Shown: one piece after another, positions 25,236 to 34,261 of the stretch | Position numbering within the stretch: position 1 is the stretch's first letter | Layout of the letters: each line of letters begins with the position of its first letter | Source: Pseudoclavibacter sp. RFBB5 | GTDB lineage: Bacteria > Actinomycetota > Actinomycetes > Actinomycetales > Microbacteriaceae | Length of the DNA: 64,000 nucleotides | Assembly: GCF_002931555.1 (NCBI RefSeq) | Contig: NZ_PSTZ01000001.1 | Coordinates: 372,001-436,000, forward strand | Direction: 5' to 3' | The notes under the pieces: model-generated | Database searches by the model: none | What the model saw: only the letters and a program-made list of their open reading frames with translations | What the model was told of the DNA's origin: nothing | Translations under genes and position numbers: made by a program

Positions 25236-26135
25236 ATGACTTTCAACGAGAACGCGAAGCTCGACACGAGCGGCGTGCAGAAGCGCGGCCGGGGGGCCAA
25301 GACGGCCGCGATCGGCGGCGGCTCGATCGGGTTGCTCATCGTGGCGTTCCTCGCCTCGCAGTTCCTCGGCGTCGACCTGACGGGAATCGTCGGCGGCGTC
25401 GACCAGGGCCAGCAGTCACAGCAGGAGGAGGTCGAGGGTGGCGGGCTCGCCGAGGAGTGCCAGACCGGTGCCGACGCGAACGCGCAGATCGACTGCCGCA
25501 TGGTCGGCGTCCAGAACTCGCTCGCCGACTTCTGGGAGACGGAGAGCGCGGCCGTGGGCGTCACGTACGAGCAGCCCGGGTTCATCCTGTACGAGGGCCA
25601 GACGAGCTCGGCGTGCGGGACCGCATCCAACGCGGTCGGCCCGTTCTACTGCCCAGGCGACTCCTCGATGTACGTCGACACGTCGTTCTTCCAGCTGCTC
25701 ACCTCGCAGCTCGGCGCGCAGGACGGCCCGCTCGCCGAGATGTACGTCGTCGCACACGAGTGGGGCCACCACATCCAGCATCAGATGGGCGTCTTCGACA
25801 CCACGAACCGCACCGACACCGGGCCCACGTCTGACGGCGTCCGCATCGAGCTGCAGGCCGACTGCTTCGCCGGTGCCTGGCTCGGCGAGGCCGCGACGAC
25901 CGAGACCGCCGAAGGTGTGACGCTCCTCGAACCGCCCACGCGCGATCAGGTGGACGTGGCGCTCTCGGCCGCGTCCGCCGTCGGCGACGACCACATCCAG
26001 GGCCAGCAGGGCCAGGTGAACCCGGAATCGTTCACGCACGGCACCAGCGAGCAGCGCGTGAACTGGTTCGTGACCGGCTACGAGCAGGGCACGGGCGCCT
26101 GCGACACGTTCGCCGTGAGCGGCAACGAGCTGTAG
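25236..26135 (+). CDS. Neutral zinc metallopeptidase, membrane-anchored (YpfJ/KPN_02809 family)
   Basis: 299 aa with a short cytoplasmic N-terminus, one membrane segment (about 26-46) and an extracytoplasmic peptidase domain. Zinc motif HEWGH (H174-H178) in VVAHEWGHHIQHQMG, followed by ELQADCFAGAW containing the third ligand. The linker (56-70) is Gln/Glu-rich. A cysteine pair near C75 and C87 and others at about C127 and C139 suggest disulfides outside the cell. Family function is poorly known. Leaderless start at 25236 is supported by a -10 element. Monocistronic, closed by a strong bidirectional terminator. Confidence 0.9.
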   Translation: MTFNENAKLDTSGVQKRGRGAKTAAIGGGSIGLLIVAFLASQFLGVDLTGIVGGVDQGQQSQQEEVEGGGLAEECQTGADANAQIDCRMVGVQNSLADFWETESAAVGVTYEQPGFILYEGQTSSACGTASNAVGPFYCPGDSSMYVDTSFFQLLTSQLGAQDGPLAEMYVVAHEWGHHIQHQMGVFDTTNRTDTGPTSDGVRIELQADCFAGAWLGEAATTETAEGVTLLEPPTRDQVDVALSAASAVGDDHIQGQQGQVNPESFTHGTSEQRVNWFVTGYEQGTGACDTFAVSGNEL

Positions 26136-26172
26136 CGCTGAAGCGGTCCCCGCCGCCGCCGCGAGCACAGGA

Positions 26173-26220
26173 TTGTGGCCCGGTGCTGTTCATCCGTCGA
26201 TGAGCAGCACCGGGCCACAA
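26173..26220. terminator. Perfect 16-bp bidirectional terminator
   Basis: Arms 26173-26188 and 26205-26220 are exact reverse complements, beginning TTGTGG and ending CCACAA. The 16-base loop contains a nested CATC/GATG pairing. It lies between convergent genes ending at 26135 and 26281. Confidence 0.85.
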
Positions 26221-26280
26221 CTCTCTGCCGTCGCTGCGCTGAGGGCCGGAACGGGCAGGCCCGAGCGCGAGGCCTGGGGG

Positions 26281-27114
26281 CTAGAACTCCTCGTGGGTGT
26301 CCGGGTCCTGGTCCCAGATGCGTCCGCGCTCGAGGCCGGAGAGCGCATCCACCTCTGCCTGGTCGAGCTGGAAGCCGAAGATGTCGAGGTTCTTCGCCTG
26401 GCGCTCGGTGGAACGCGACTTCGGGATCGGCACCGAGCCGAGCTCGACGTGCCAGCGGAGGATGGCCTGCGCGGGCGAGACGCCGTGCGCGGCAGCGACC
26501 TCGACGACGACGGGATGCTCGAGCAGCTCGCCGCGACCGAGCGGGCTCCAGGCCTCGGTCACGATGCCGTGCTCCGCGTGGAACTCGCGCAGCGCGGCCT
26601 GCGGGAAGAACGGGTGCAGCTCGACCTGGTTGACGGCGGGTGTGACACCGGTCGCGTCAACGATCTTCGTCAGGTGCTCCGGGGTGAAGTTCGAGACGCC
26701 GATCGACCGCACCCGGCCGTCCTTCTGCAGCTGCACCAGTGCGCGCCAGGTGTCGACGTACTTCTCGAGGCGCGGCAGCGGCCAGTGGATGAGCAGCAGG
26801 TCGAGCTGTTCGAGGCCGAGGCGCGCGATCGACTCGTCGAAGCCGGTGAGCGTCTCGTCGTAGCCGTGGAAGCGGCCGGGGATCTTGCTCGTGACGACGA
26901 TCTCGGAGCGCGGTACGTCGGACGCACGGATGCCCCTGCCGACGGCTTCCTCGTTGTCGTAGCTGATGGCGGTGTCGAGGAGTCGGTAGCCGAGCGAGAG
27001 CGCCTCGCGTGTGGGTCCGGCGGAGTCCTCGCCGGCGTGCGGGAAGGTGCCGAAGCCGATCGCGGGGATCGTGGTGCCGTCGTTGAGTCCGAGTTCAGGA
27101 ACGTTGCTGGTCAC
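26281..27114 (-). CDS. Aldo/keto reductase
   Basis: NADPH-dependent carbonyl reductase of the 2,5-diketo-D-gluconate reductase group, 277 aa. The full catalytic tetrad is present: D47, Y52, K77 and H110 in LLDTAISYDNEEAVG, VTSKIPG and LLLIHWPLP. C-terminal GSVPIPKSRSTER binds the NADPH phosphate. GTG start at 27114 is preceded by GGAAGG. A palindrome (27132-27143) in the promoter region suggests repressor control. Physiological substrate unknown. Confidence 0.93.
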   Translation of the reverse strand: MTSNVPELGLNDGTTIPAIGFGTFPHAGEDSAGPTREALSLGYRLLDTAISYDNEEAVGRGIRASDVPRSEIVVTSKIPGRFHGYDETLTGFDESIARLGLEQLDLLLIHWPLPRLEKYVDTWRALVQLQKDGRVRSIGVSNFTPEHLTKIVDATGVTPAVNQVELHPFFPQAALREFHAEHGIVTEAWSPLGRGELLEHPVVVEVAAAHGVSPAQAILRWHVELGSVPIPKSRSTERQAKNLDIFGFQLDQAEVDALSGLERGRIWDQDPDTHEEF

Positions 27115-27131
27115 TGTTCGCCTTCCGCCAT

Positions 27132-27143
27132 TTGTTAGAACAA
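27132..27143. promoter_or_regulatory. Palindrome before the aldo/keto reductase
   Basis: TTGTT-AG-AACAA, 18 bases upstream of the start codon, overlapping the place expected for the minus-strand -10. A TetR- or MarR-type operator is possible; the regulator is not identified. Confidence 0.4.
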
Positions 27144-27217
27144 CACGACCCTAGGGCTTGTCACCGGGAGGTTTCCGACCGTGACGCAATCGGCTGGCAA
27201 GGCGGGAGACGGCCGCC

Positions 27218-28147
27218 TCAGCGAGTCCTGAGTTCCGACAGTGCCCCCGCGATCGCGTCTCTCAGCGCGGCCGGAGGCTCCTCCCGTGTGGCGAGCACGA
27301 CCTCGCGGGTGAGCGTCGCAGTATCGATGGGCAGGAACGCGACTGCATCGTCGTGCCAGGTAGCGACCGAAGCGGGGACGATGGCGACGAGCTGCCCCGC
27401 CGCGATCATCCCGAGGATCGCGGGGTAGTCGTCGGAGTGCATGCCCGTGCTCGCTTCGAAACCGGCCCGCCCGCACAGCTCGCGCGTGGCCTCGTCGAGC
27501 GTGTCGCCGCCCGATGCGCCGAACGCCCACCGGTCCTGCCGCAGCTCGGTGAACTCTCGAATGGGCTCGCTCGGCTCCGTGGTGGCGAGGGGATGCGAGC
27601 GGTGCACCGCCAGAACGAGGGGCTCAGCGAAGAGCAGCTCGGTCGTGACCTCGGCTGAGAGGGGCGTCGGCAGCCCTGGGGCCTGGAAGAGGACGGCCGC
27701 GTCCAGCTGGCCCTGCTCCAGCTGTCTAGCGAGCCGTTCGCACTCGTCGAGTGTCAGCTCGAGGCTGAGACGCGCGAGTTCCGCTCGGCGCAGGATGCCG
27801 GGGACGACGAGCGCGCCGAGGGTGGGGAAGATGCCGAAGCGCACGAGTCGCCGCTCGTCGTCGAGCCAGGCGTCGAGTTCTGTGAACGCCCTGCGGCCGG
27901 CCTCGAGCAGCTGCCTCGCGCGGACTGCGAAGACGCGGCCCGCTGCGGTCGGGGTGCTGCCACGGGGGCCGCGCTCCAGCAGCTTGACGCCTGCCTGCTG
28001 CTCGAGTCGCCGGAGATGGTGATCGACGGTCGGATGGCTCCATCCGAGCCTGTTCGCCGCCGCGGCGACGGAGCCCTCCGCGAGAACGGCGTCGAACGCT
28101 GCCAGCCCCCTGAAGTCGGGAAGATTCGGCGCCTGGCGGTGTGACAT
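27218..28147 (-). CDS. LysR-family regulator
   Basis: 309 aa. N-terminal winged HTH (about 10-70) with DAVLAEGSVAAAANRLGWSHPTVDHHLRRLEQ described here by its core AAAANRLGW, followed by the substrate-binding domain with the LTLDECERLARQLEQGQLDAAV region and LVLAVHRSHPLA. Probably leaderless: a -10 TAGACT ends 6 bases before the ATG at 28147. Divergent from the decarboxylase gene at 28223, and a 12+12 palindrome covers its own -10 and start codon. That arrangement is typical of a LysR regulator that represses itself and activates its divergent neighbour. Confidence 0.92.
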   Translation of the reverse strand: MSHRQAPNLPDFRGLAAFDAVLAEGSVAAAANRLGWSHPTVDHHLRRLEQQAGVKLLERGPRGSTPTAAGRVFAVRARQLLEAGRRAFTELDAWLDDERRLVRFGIFPTLGALVVPGILRRAELARLSLELTLDECERLARQLEQGQLDAAVLFQAPGLPTPLSAEVTTELLFAEPLVLAVHRSHPLATTEPSEPIREFTELRQDRWAFGASGGDTLDEATRELCGRAGFEASTGMHSDDYPAILGMIAAGQLVAIVPASVATWHDDAVAFLPIDTATLTREVVLATREEPPAALRDAIAGALSELRTR

Positions 28148-28172
28148 GGCTTCAGTCTACGACTGAAGCCAT
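28146..28172. promoter_or_regulatory. LysR-type operator over the lysR start and -10
   Basis: Perfect 12+12 inverted repeat (28146-28157 with 28161-28172) around TAC; core TTCAG...CTGAA. It covers the start codon and the -10 TAGACT (28154-28159 on the minus strand) of the LysR gene, 51 bases from the divergent decarboxylase. Confidence 0.7.
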
Positions 28173-28222
28173 ACCGTCAAGTTGCCATTCTCTCTTGCAA
28201 GCGACCCTGGCACGATGGAGAC

Positions 28223-29836
28223 ATGACGCACGCACCCGAGGTTCCGACGTTCGCCTACGACGACGCTGAAAACGACTTCAGTGGGGCGTCGGCGAACCCG
28301 ACTCAGAGCGCGATGTCCCTCGAGAACTCGACCGGCGCGACTCGAGACACCGCAGGGGCGCCATACGCCGCCGCGCTCGCCGTGCACGCCGCCCGCGACC
28401 CCACTGCCTTCCTCGTGCCAGGCCACGGCGCCGACGCCACCGGTCTCGGCCTGGGTCAGGCGGAGTACTTCGGCGAGCGGGTCCTCGAACTCGACGTGAC
28501 GCCACTGCTCGACGGCATCGACCTCGGCGACGGGTCACCCCGCGAGCAGGCCGAACGTCTCGCCGCGGACGCGTGGGGTGCATCCCGAACCTGGTTCCTC
28601 ACCGGCGGTTCCTCGATGGGCAACCGCATGGCTGCGCTCGCCGCGCGCGGGCTCGGCGAGGGCGTGCTCATGCAGCGCAGCGCCCACTCGAGCTTCGTCG
28701 ACGGCATCATCCTGGGCGGGTCGTCGCCGAGCTTCGTGCTGCCCGAAGTCGACCTCGAGCACGGCATCGCCCACGGGGTCACCCCCGCCGCGGTCGCGGA
28801 TGCGCTGGCCGAGCGACGCGCATCCGGCGGCGGCGACGTCGCGGCCGTCTACATCGTCTCGCCCAGCTACTTCGGCGCCGTCGCCGACGTCGCAGGCATC
28901 GCCGAGGTGGTGCATGAGGCCGGTGCCGCCCTCATCGTCGACGCCGCCTGGGGCGCTCACTTCGGGTTCCTTCCCGAGCTTCCCGATTCTCCTGTGCGCC
29001 TCGGCGCTGATCTCGTCGTCACGAGCACCCACAAGCTCACCTCGTCGCTCTCGCAGAGTGCGCTGGTGCACCTCGGGCACGGTCCCATCGCTCGGGCGCT
29101 CGAACCGCACGTCGAGCGAGCCCACCGCATGACCGCGTCGACAAGCGAGAGCTCGCTGCTGCTCGCGTCGCTGGACCTCGATCGTCGCGACCTCGTCGAG
29201 CGCCGCGACCTGCTCGAGGCGTCCTACGACGCCGTGCTCGCCGCCCGCGACATGTTCCGCGCCGACGGTCGCTTCCCGGTCGTCTCAGACGAGTTCGACG
29301 CGTACCCGTCGACGGTCGCGATCGACCCGTTCCGCATCCCCGTCGACATCCGCGCGACGGGCCTCGACGGGCACACCGTGCGGCTGCGCCTCGCCCGCGA
29401 GTTCGGCGTCATGGTCGAGATGGCCACCGTGAGCTGCGTCGTCGCGGTCGTCGGCATCGGCAAGACGCCGGATGCGCGTGTCCTGCTGGACGCGCTCGCC
29501 GCAATCGCGGCCGATGCCACCGCGGCGCCGCCCGCCACCGAGGTGCCAGGCGACGCTGCTGTCACGATCCCGCCGATGCCTGGACCGGGGGAGATGCGCA
29601 TCCGCCCCCGCGCCGCCTACCTCGCCGACGCCGAGACAGTTCCGTGGGCGGATGCGATCGGGCGCATCTCCGCCGACTCGCTCGCCGCGTACCCGCCGGG
29701 AATCCCGAACGTGCTGCCTGGCGAGGAGATCACGGTCGAAGTCGTCGAGTTCCTGCGGGCGTCGGCCGCCGCGGGCAGTCATGTGCGCGGTGCCGTCGAC
29801 AGCCCGGTTTCGGCGTTCCGAGTCGTCGTCGAGTAG
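28223..29836 (+). CDS. Orn/Lys/Arg decarboxylase-family PLP enzyme
   Basis: Fold-type I PLP enzyme, 537 aa, related to ornithine/lysine/arginine decarboxylases that lack the N-terminal receiver-like wing. Substrate loop FLTGGSSMGN, a cofactor aspartate in LIVDAAWGAHFGF, and PLP lysine K271 in STHKLTSSLSQSA. The C-terminal domain has AAYLADAETVPWADAIGRIS and PPGIPNVLPGEEI, typical of this family. Divergent from the LysR regulator, which probably controls it. ATG 28223 has GGAG only two bases away, and CACGAT six bases upstream could make it leaderless. Substrate unknown. Confidence 0.9.
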   Translation: MTHAPEVPTFAYDDAENDFSGASANPTQSAMSLENSTGATRDTAGAPYAAALAVHAARDPTAFLVPGHGADATGLGLGQAEYFGERVLELDVTPLLDGIDLGDGSPREQAERLAADAWGASRTWFLTGGSSMGNRMAALAARGLGEGVLMQRSAHSSFVDGIILGGSSPSFVLPEVDLEHGIAHGVTPAAVADALAERRASGGGDVAAVYIVSPSYFGAVADVAGIAEVVHEAGAALIVDAAWGAHFGFLPELPDSPVRLGADLVVTSTHKLTSSLSQSALVHLGHGPIARALEPHVERAHRMTASTSESSLLLASLDLDRRDLVERRDLLEASYDAVLAARDMFRADGRFPVVSDEFDAYPSTVAIDPFRIPVDIRATGLDGHTVRLRLAREFGVMVEMATVSCVVAVVGIGKTPDARVLLDALAAIAADATAAPPATEVPGDAAVTIPPMPGPGEMRIRPRAAYLADAETVPWADAIGRISADSLAAYPPGIPNVLPGEEITVEVVEFLRASAAAGSHVRGAVDSPVSAFRVVVE

Positions 29837-29882
29837 CAGCTCAGCTCGTTGGTGCTGTGGCGCATACTGCTTGGCGCCTTCG

Positions 29883-29960
29883 TGACCAACATCAGTGCAG
29901 AATCGCCGCCTGGAGTCTGCACCGAGCTCGACGGCCCGATTTTTGCACCGATGTTGGTCA
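29883..29960. terminator. Long inverted repeat between convergent genes
   Basis: Arms 29883-29899 and 29944-29960 (17 bases, one G-U) enclose a 44-base loop that contains a second copy of TGCACCGA from the right arm and ends in a short T-run (29940-29944). It lies between convergent gene ends at 29836 and 29970. Confidence 0.6.
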
Positions 29961-29969
29961 GGAGTCTTG

Positions 29970-30500
29970 CTAGCTTCGCCCGGCGTCGCCCGGGCCGCCG
30001 GCGTCGAGGATGAGCTGCAGGAAGATCACGTCGAGCCAGCGGCCGAACTTCGTGCCGACCTGGTCGAGGCGACCCGCGTGCGTGAAGCCGAGGCGCTCGT
30101 GCAGGCTGATCGATGCCGAGTTGTCTGCGTCGATGGCGGCGACCATGACGTGTTTGCCTGCCCTCCGGGCGCGGTCGATGAGCGCGAGTGTCAGTGCCTT
30201 GCCGAGCCCTCGTCCGCGGGCTTCGCCTCGCACGTACACCGAGTGCTCGACGGTGTGCCGGTAGCCCGAGAAGGTGCGGAAGTCGGCGTATGTCGCGTAG
30301 CCGAGCACGGCGCCGAGTTCGTCGACAGCGACGAGGACCGGAAGTCCGGCGGTTGCTCGGCCGGCGAACCAGGCGCGGCGGTCGTCCTCGTCGACGGTGG
30401 CGGCGTTCCAGTTGACGGTTGTCGTAAGCACGTCCTCGTTGTAGATCTCGGTGATCGCGGGGATGTCGTCGACGGTGGCGTCGCGGATGTTCGGGGTCAC
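29970..30500 (-). CDS. Phosphinothricin-type N-acetyltransferase (GNAT)
   Basis: Acetyl-CoA-dependent acetyltransferase, 176 aa. Motifs follow the PAT/Bar branch: FSGYRHTVEHSVYV, the acetyl-CoA loop ARGRGLGKAL, HVMVAAIDADN and QVGTKFGRWLDVIFLQL. Members acetylate phosphinothricin or methionine sulfoximine-like amino acids; others act on unknown metabolites. GTG 30500 is probably leaderless, with GATACT ending 6 bases upstream. Resistance function is possible but not shown. Confidence 0.9.
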   Translation of the reverse strand: MTPNIRDATVDDIPAITEIYNEDVLTTTVNWNAATVDEDDRRAWFAGRATAGLPVLVAVDELGAVLGYATYADFRTFSGYRHTVEHSVYVRGEARGRGLGKALTLALIDRARRAGKHVMVAAIDADNSASISLHERLGFTHAGRLDQVGTKFGRWLDVIFLQLILDAGGPGDAGRS

Positions 30501-30506
30501 CCGGTC

Positions 30507-30512
30507 AGTATC
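30507..30512 (-). promoter_or_regulatory. -10 element of a leaderless gene
   Basis: On the minus strand GATACT ends 6 bases before the GTG at 30500. Confidence 0.4.
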
Positions 30513-30576
30513 GCGCAGGGTTCAGGCCATCATGCGGCGGTGAGGCAGAAGCGCTGCGATCGAGCCGCCGCGAAAG

Positions 30577-31608
30577 TCAGGCCGGTGCGCTGCCGGTCGA
30601 GCCGCGCACGGCGAGACTCGTTGCAACGCGCTGCACGCGCTGGAGCTGCACGGGGTGCTGCATCCGCTCGAGGAGGAGCGTGCCGGCCTGCACTCCGATG
30701 GCGAAGTTGCCGGTGTCGACGGAGGTGAGCGACACCACCTGGAACTTCGCGAGCGGGGAGTTGTCGTAGCCCGCAACGGACAGGTCGGCGGGCACCCGCA
30801 GTCCGAGGGTGTTGGCGACCGAGAGCACGCCGATGGCGGACGCGTCGTTGAAGGCGAAGATCGCGGTGACCCGCTCGCCTTCCGGGGCCCCGAGGAGCCG
30901 TCCGGCGGCCGCATGCGCGCTCTCCTCGCTCATGCCGCCAGCCTCGACGACGGCGTGAGCGGCGAGTCCGGCTTCGGTCATGGCTCGCAGGAAGCCCTGC
31001 TCCCGCAGTTCGCTGATTCGACCGGGCCCACGGAGGTAGGCGATGCGAGTGTGGCCGAGCTCGAGCAGGTGGCGAGTGACCTGGCGGGCGCCGGCCTCGT
31101 CGTCGTTCGTGACGATGTCGACCGCGGGAAGGTCGGGGTCGAGGGTGCCGGCGAGCACGACGGGCACGTCGTCGGCGATGCGGGCGACGGCGTCACCCTC
31201 TGAGGTGGTGCCGATGACGACGATGCCGTCGACGCCCTGCTGGATGAGGGCATCCAGCGAGCTGCGCCCGATGCGCTGGTCGGTGCGGCTGTCAGTCAGG
31301 AGCGTCGCGTAGCCGGAGGCGTGGAGCGTCGCGGAGGCCCCTTCGAGGAGCTCGACGAACCAGGGGTTGCGGAGGTCGTTGACGACGAGCCCGACGGTTC
31401 GGGTCTTGGCGCGGGAGAGTCCGCGGGCGTGCGCGTTGGGGCGGTAGCCGAGTTCCGCGATCGCGGTGAGGACGGCCGCGCGGCGGGTGTCGCTCACGTG
31501 CGGGGCATCGCGCAGCACCAGCGAGACCAGCGACTTGGAGACACCGGCCCGCTCGGCCACGTCGCGGATGGTGACGGGGGTCGAGGCTGACTTCTGGGTC
31601 TCCTCCAC
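30577..31608 (-). CDS. LacI-family regulator
   Basis: 343 aa. N-terminal HTH with TIRDVAERAGVSKSLVSLVLRD (about 12-33, quoted by parts: DVAERAGVS, SLVSLVL) and hinge helix ARGLSRAKT; the C-terminal periplasmic-binding-like domain has GLVVNDLRNPWFVELLEG, GVDGIVVIGT and DLSVAGYDNSPLAK. GTG 31608 has a near-perfect Shine-Dalgarno GGAGGTGA. Divergent from two Gfo/Idh dehydrogenases and a sugar ABC importer, so it most likely represses that operon until a sugar or polyol binds. Confidence 0.93.
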   Translation of the reverse strand: MEETQKSASTPVTIRDVAERAGVSKSLVSLVLRDAPHVSDTRRAAVLTAIAELGYRPNAHARGLSRAKTRTVGLVVNDLRNPWFVELLEGASATLHASGYATLLTDSRTDQRIGRSSLDALIQQGVDGIVVIGTTSEGDAVARIADDVPVVLAGTLDPDLPAVDIVTNDDEAGARQVTRHLLELGHTRIAYLRGPGRISELREQGFLRAMTEAGLAAHAVVEAGGMSEESAHAAAGRLLGAPEGERVTAIFAFNDASAIGVLSVANTLGLRVPADLSVAGYDNSPLAKFQVVSLTSVDTGNFAIGVQAGTLLLERMQHPVQLQRVQRVATSLAVRGSTGSAPA

Positions 31609-31765
31609 GGTGTCACCTCCTGACTGCGCTTCGGTCGAGCCACCAGCGTATGGCCTTTTCCGTCGCAGTGTGGAACTATTTGCACCGATCTATATTTGTC
31701 CAAGACACGCGAGCAAGCAGCAGCAAGCACTGCCGGGCACGCATCCGATGAGCAACGAGGGTGGC

Positions 31766-32992
31766 ATGAGCACACAGAACGCGCGCCGGCTGAGCGCAGG
31801 AATGGTCGGGGGCGGCATCGGCGCCGACATCGGCAAGACGCATCGCTTCGGGATGCGGATGGATGACCGGTACTCGCTCGACGCGGGGGTCTTCGGGCGC
31901 GACCGTGAGCAGTCGGCCGGAGTGGCCGCATCCCTCGGGGTCGCGCCTGAGCGCACCTACGACACGTACCAGCAGATGGCGGAAGCTGAGGCCGCACGCG
32001 AGGACGGCATCGACATCGCCGTCGTCGCGACGCCGAATGACAGCCACTTCGAGGTGGCCAAGGCGTTCCTCGAGCGCGGTATCAACGTCGTGTGCGAGAA
32101 GCCGCTCACGCGGGACTCCGCGACAGCTCGCGAGCTCGTCGACCTCGCGGCGGCCAACGACGTGATCCTCGCCGTGCCGCACTGCTACTCGGCGTATCCG
32201 ATGGTCAGAGAGGCGGCACGCATGGTGAGCGACGGTCGCCTCGGCCGGCTCACGTTCGTGGACGTGGAACACGCCTCCGGCTGGGCCGCGACGCCGCTCG
32301 AGCTGACCGGCCACAAGCAGGCGAGCTGGCGCACGGACCCCGACGTGGCGGGGTTCCCGAGCGTCGTCGGCGATCTCGGCACGCATGGCTACCACCTCGC
32401 TCGCTACATCACCGGCCTCGAGGCCGATCGCGTCTCGGCGCAGCTCCACACTCTCGTGCCTGGTCGGAAGGTCTTCGACAATGCGACGGTCGCACTCGAG
32501 TTCAGTGACGAGGTCCCGGGTCGGCTCTGGGCGAGCATGGCCGCGACTGGCCACAATCACGGGCTGCGCATCCGCGTCTTCGGCGACGAGGGAAGTCTCG
32601 AGTGGCAGCACGAGGACCCGCACCACCTGACCTTCCAGGACCTCGAGGGCACGACCACGGTCTTCACGCACGGCCTCGCCTCGCTCTCCGAGGACTCAGC
32701 CAGGCTCACGAGGGTCGGCCTCGGGCACCCGGAGGGCTTCCTCGAGGCGTTCGGCAACTTCTACCGCGACCTCGCCGACGAGCTCGAGGCGCGACGGGAT
32801 GCGCGCCCGTCGACCATCCGCGAGCTGTCGTTCCCGACGGGCATCGACGGTCTCATCGGTGTGCAGTTCGTGGAGGCCGTCGCTGCCTCGCACGACGCCG
32901 ATGGGGCGTGGGTCGTGCCGGCGAGCGTTGTCGATCACGAAGCCGAGGTGGCGGCCGCCGACGCTGAACTCCGTGTGGCAGGGGGCAACTGA
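31766..32992 (+). CDS. Gfo/Idh/MocA dehydrogenase (first)
   Basis: NAD(P)-dependent oxidoreductase on a sugar, polyol or inositol, 408 aa. Rossmann motif GMVGGGIGADIGK near the N-terminus, the family EKP in CEKPLTRD, and the catalytic-region GDLGTHGYHLA. ATG 31766 is preceded by GAGG at 5-base spacing; an ATG at 31748 is less well placed. It starts an operon with a second Gfo/Idh gene one base downstream and a sugar ABC transporter. A -10-like TATATT lies at 31691-31696 in the divergent region. Substrate not deducible; levoglucosan- and inositol-type systems have similar gene sets. Confidence 0.88.
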   Translation: MSTQNARRLSAGMVGGGIGADIGKTHRFGMRMDDRYSLDAGVFGRDREQSAGVAASLGVAPERTYDTYQQMAEAEAAREDGIDIAVVATPNDSHFEVAKAFLERGINVVCEKPLTRDSATARELVDLAAANDVILAVPHCYSAYPMVREAARMVSDGRLGRLTFVDVEHASGWAATPLELTGHKQASWRTDPDVAGFPSVVGDLGTHGYHLARYITGLEADRVSAQLHTLVPGRKVFDNATVALEFSDEVPGRLWASMAATGHNHGLRIRVFGDEGSLEWQHEDPHHLTFQDLEGTTTVFTHGLASLSEDSARLTRVGLGHPEGFLEAFGNFYRDLADELEARRDARPSTIRELSFPTGIDGLIGVQFVEAVAASHDADGAWVVPASVVDHEAEVAAADAELRVAGGN

Positions 32993-32993
32993 G

Positions 32994-33989
32994 ATGCAGA
33001 GATTCGCGCTCATCGGCGCCGGGTTCATCGGCGCCGTCCATGCTCAGAGCCTCGCGGCCAACCCCGATGTCGACTTCCGCTACGTGTACGACGTCGACCT
33101 CGCGAGGGCAGAGAGGCTGGCCGTCTCGCACGGCGCAGCGGCCGTGCCCTCGCTCGCGCAGGTCTTCGATGCCGCGCAGGTCGACGCCGTGCTCATCGCG
33201 TCCTCCACCAACAAGCACTCCGAGCATCTTCGGCTCGCGGCCGACGCGGGCATCGCAGCGCTCTGCGAGAAGCCCATCGACCTCGATCTCGAGCGCGCCC
33301 GGGAGACGGTGGCGTACGTCGAGGCGTCCGGCATCACCGCGATGGTCGATTTCAATCGTCGTTTCGACCGCGACTACTCCGAGGTGAAGCGAATCGTGGA
33401 TGCGGGCGAGGTCGGCGACGTCGAGCTGCTGCAGCTCTCGAGCCGCGGGCCATCCATGCCGCCGCTCGAGTACATCGCGGTCTCCGGCGGGCAGATGCGC
33501 GACCAGACGGTGCACTTCTTCGACCTCGCGACCTGGATCACCGGCCTCGATGCGGTCGCCGTGTCCGCGACGGGCAGTGCCTTGGCTGAACCCAGGGTCG
33601 CCGAGTACGGCGACGTCGACACGTCGATCGCCACCGTGCGCCTCGCGAACGGTGCCCTCGTGCAGATCGACAGCATCCGTCGCTCCGGCTACGGCTACGA
33701 CGAGCGCATCGAGGTGTTCGGCTCGGAGGGGCTGGTCGAAGCCAAGCGGCACAGGTCGGGCCAGGTGGCCAGGTATGGGAGCGGAACGGTGACGGAGTCG
33801 GGGATGCACGCTGGCTGGTTCGAGCGTGTGCAGCCCACGTACGCCGCGGCTCTCGCGGAGTTCGTCGGTGCGCTCGAGGATGCGCGTTCGCCGTCGCCGT
33901 CACTGCGCGAGGCGCTTCGCGCGCAGGCTGTCGCCGAGGCGGCGACGCGCTCGCTCGCGAGTGGCCGGGAGGAGCCGGTGCTCTCTTGA
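32994..33989 (+). CDS. Gfo/Idh/MocA dehydrogenase, inositol 2-dehydrogenase-like (second)
   Basis: 331 aa, the usual length for inositol 2-dehydrogenase relatives. Rossmann motif IGAGFIGAVHAQ (7-18), CEKPIDLDLE and the active-site QMRDQTVHFFDLATWITG (given in part: DQTVHFFD). It begins one base after the stop of the first Gfo/Idh gene, so the two are cotranslated. Two different dehydrogenases in one operon suggest sequential oxidation and reduction of one substrate, or oxidation of two epimers. A hairpin terminator follows at 34014. Confidence 0.88.
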   Translation: MQRFALIGAGFIGAVHAQSLAANPDVDFRYVYDVDLARAERLAVSHGAAAVPSLAQVFDAAQVDAVLIASSTNKHSEHLRLAADAGIAALCEKPIDLDLERARETVAYVEASGITAMVDFNRRFDRDYSEVKRIVDAGEVGDVELLQLSSRGPSMPPLEYIAVSGGQMRDQTVHFFDLATWITGLDAVAVSATGSALAEPRVAEYGDVDTSIATVRLANGALVQIDSIRRSGYGYDERIEVFGSEGLVEAKRHRSGQVARYGSGTVTESGMHAGWFERVQPTYAAALAEFVGALEDARSPSPSLREALRAQAVAEAATRSLASGREEPVLS

Positions 33990-34013
33990 GCGCGCGTCGA
34001 AACGTACCGTCGG

Positions 34014-34046
34014 ACGGCGGGTGATCGAGTCTCGGTCGCCCGCCGT
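34014..34046 (+). terminator. Hairpin terminator after the Gfo/Idh pair
   Basis: 11-bp stem (34014-34024 with 34036-34046, one G-U) and 11-base loop, 24 bases after the stop at 33989. It may attenuate rather than fully separate the dehydrogenase genes from the transporter genes. Confidence 0.7.
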
Positions 34047-34092
34047 TCTGGGGTTGAGACCGATCCGTGATGCGGTCTTCACAAGAAAAGGT

Positions 34093-34128
34093 TTGCTTAA
34101 TACACCTGTTGAGCTATTGTCATGACAA
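34093..34128 (+). promoter_or_regulatory. Promoter and operator of the sugar ABC importer
   Basis: -35 TTGCTT (34093-34098) and -10 TATTGT (34115-34120) are 16 bases apart. A perfect palindrome TTGTCATGACAA (34117-34128) overlaps the -10, so a bound repressor would block it. The following 130-base leader to 34261 shows no other clear element. Confidence 0.55.
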
Positions 34129-34261
34129 GTCAGTGACGTGCTCGTTGCTCTCGGACAAGGATGACCGAGCGAGCACACGTGGGCTTCTCAAGACGCCGTC
34201 CCCCAGCGGCTGTCTCGTCGAGCGCACAACTGACGCCATCACGGCATTCAAAGGAGTTTTC

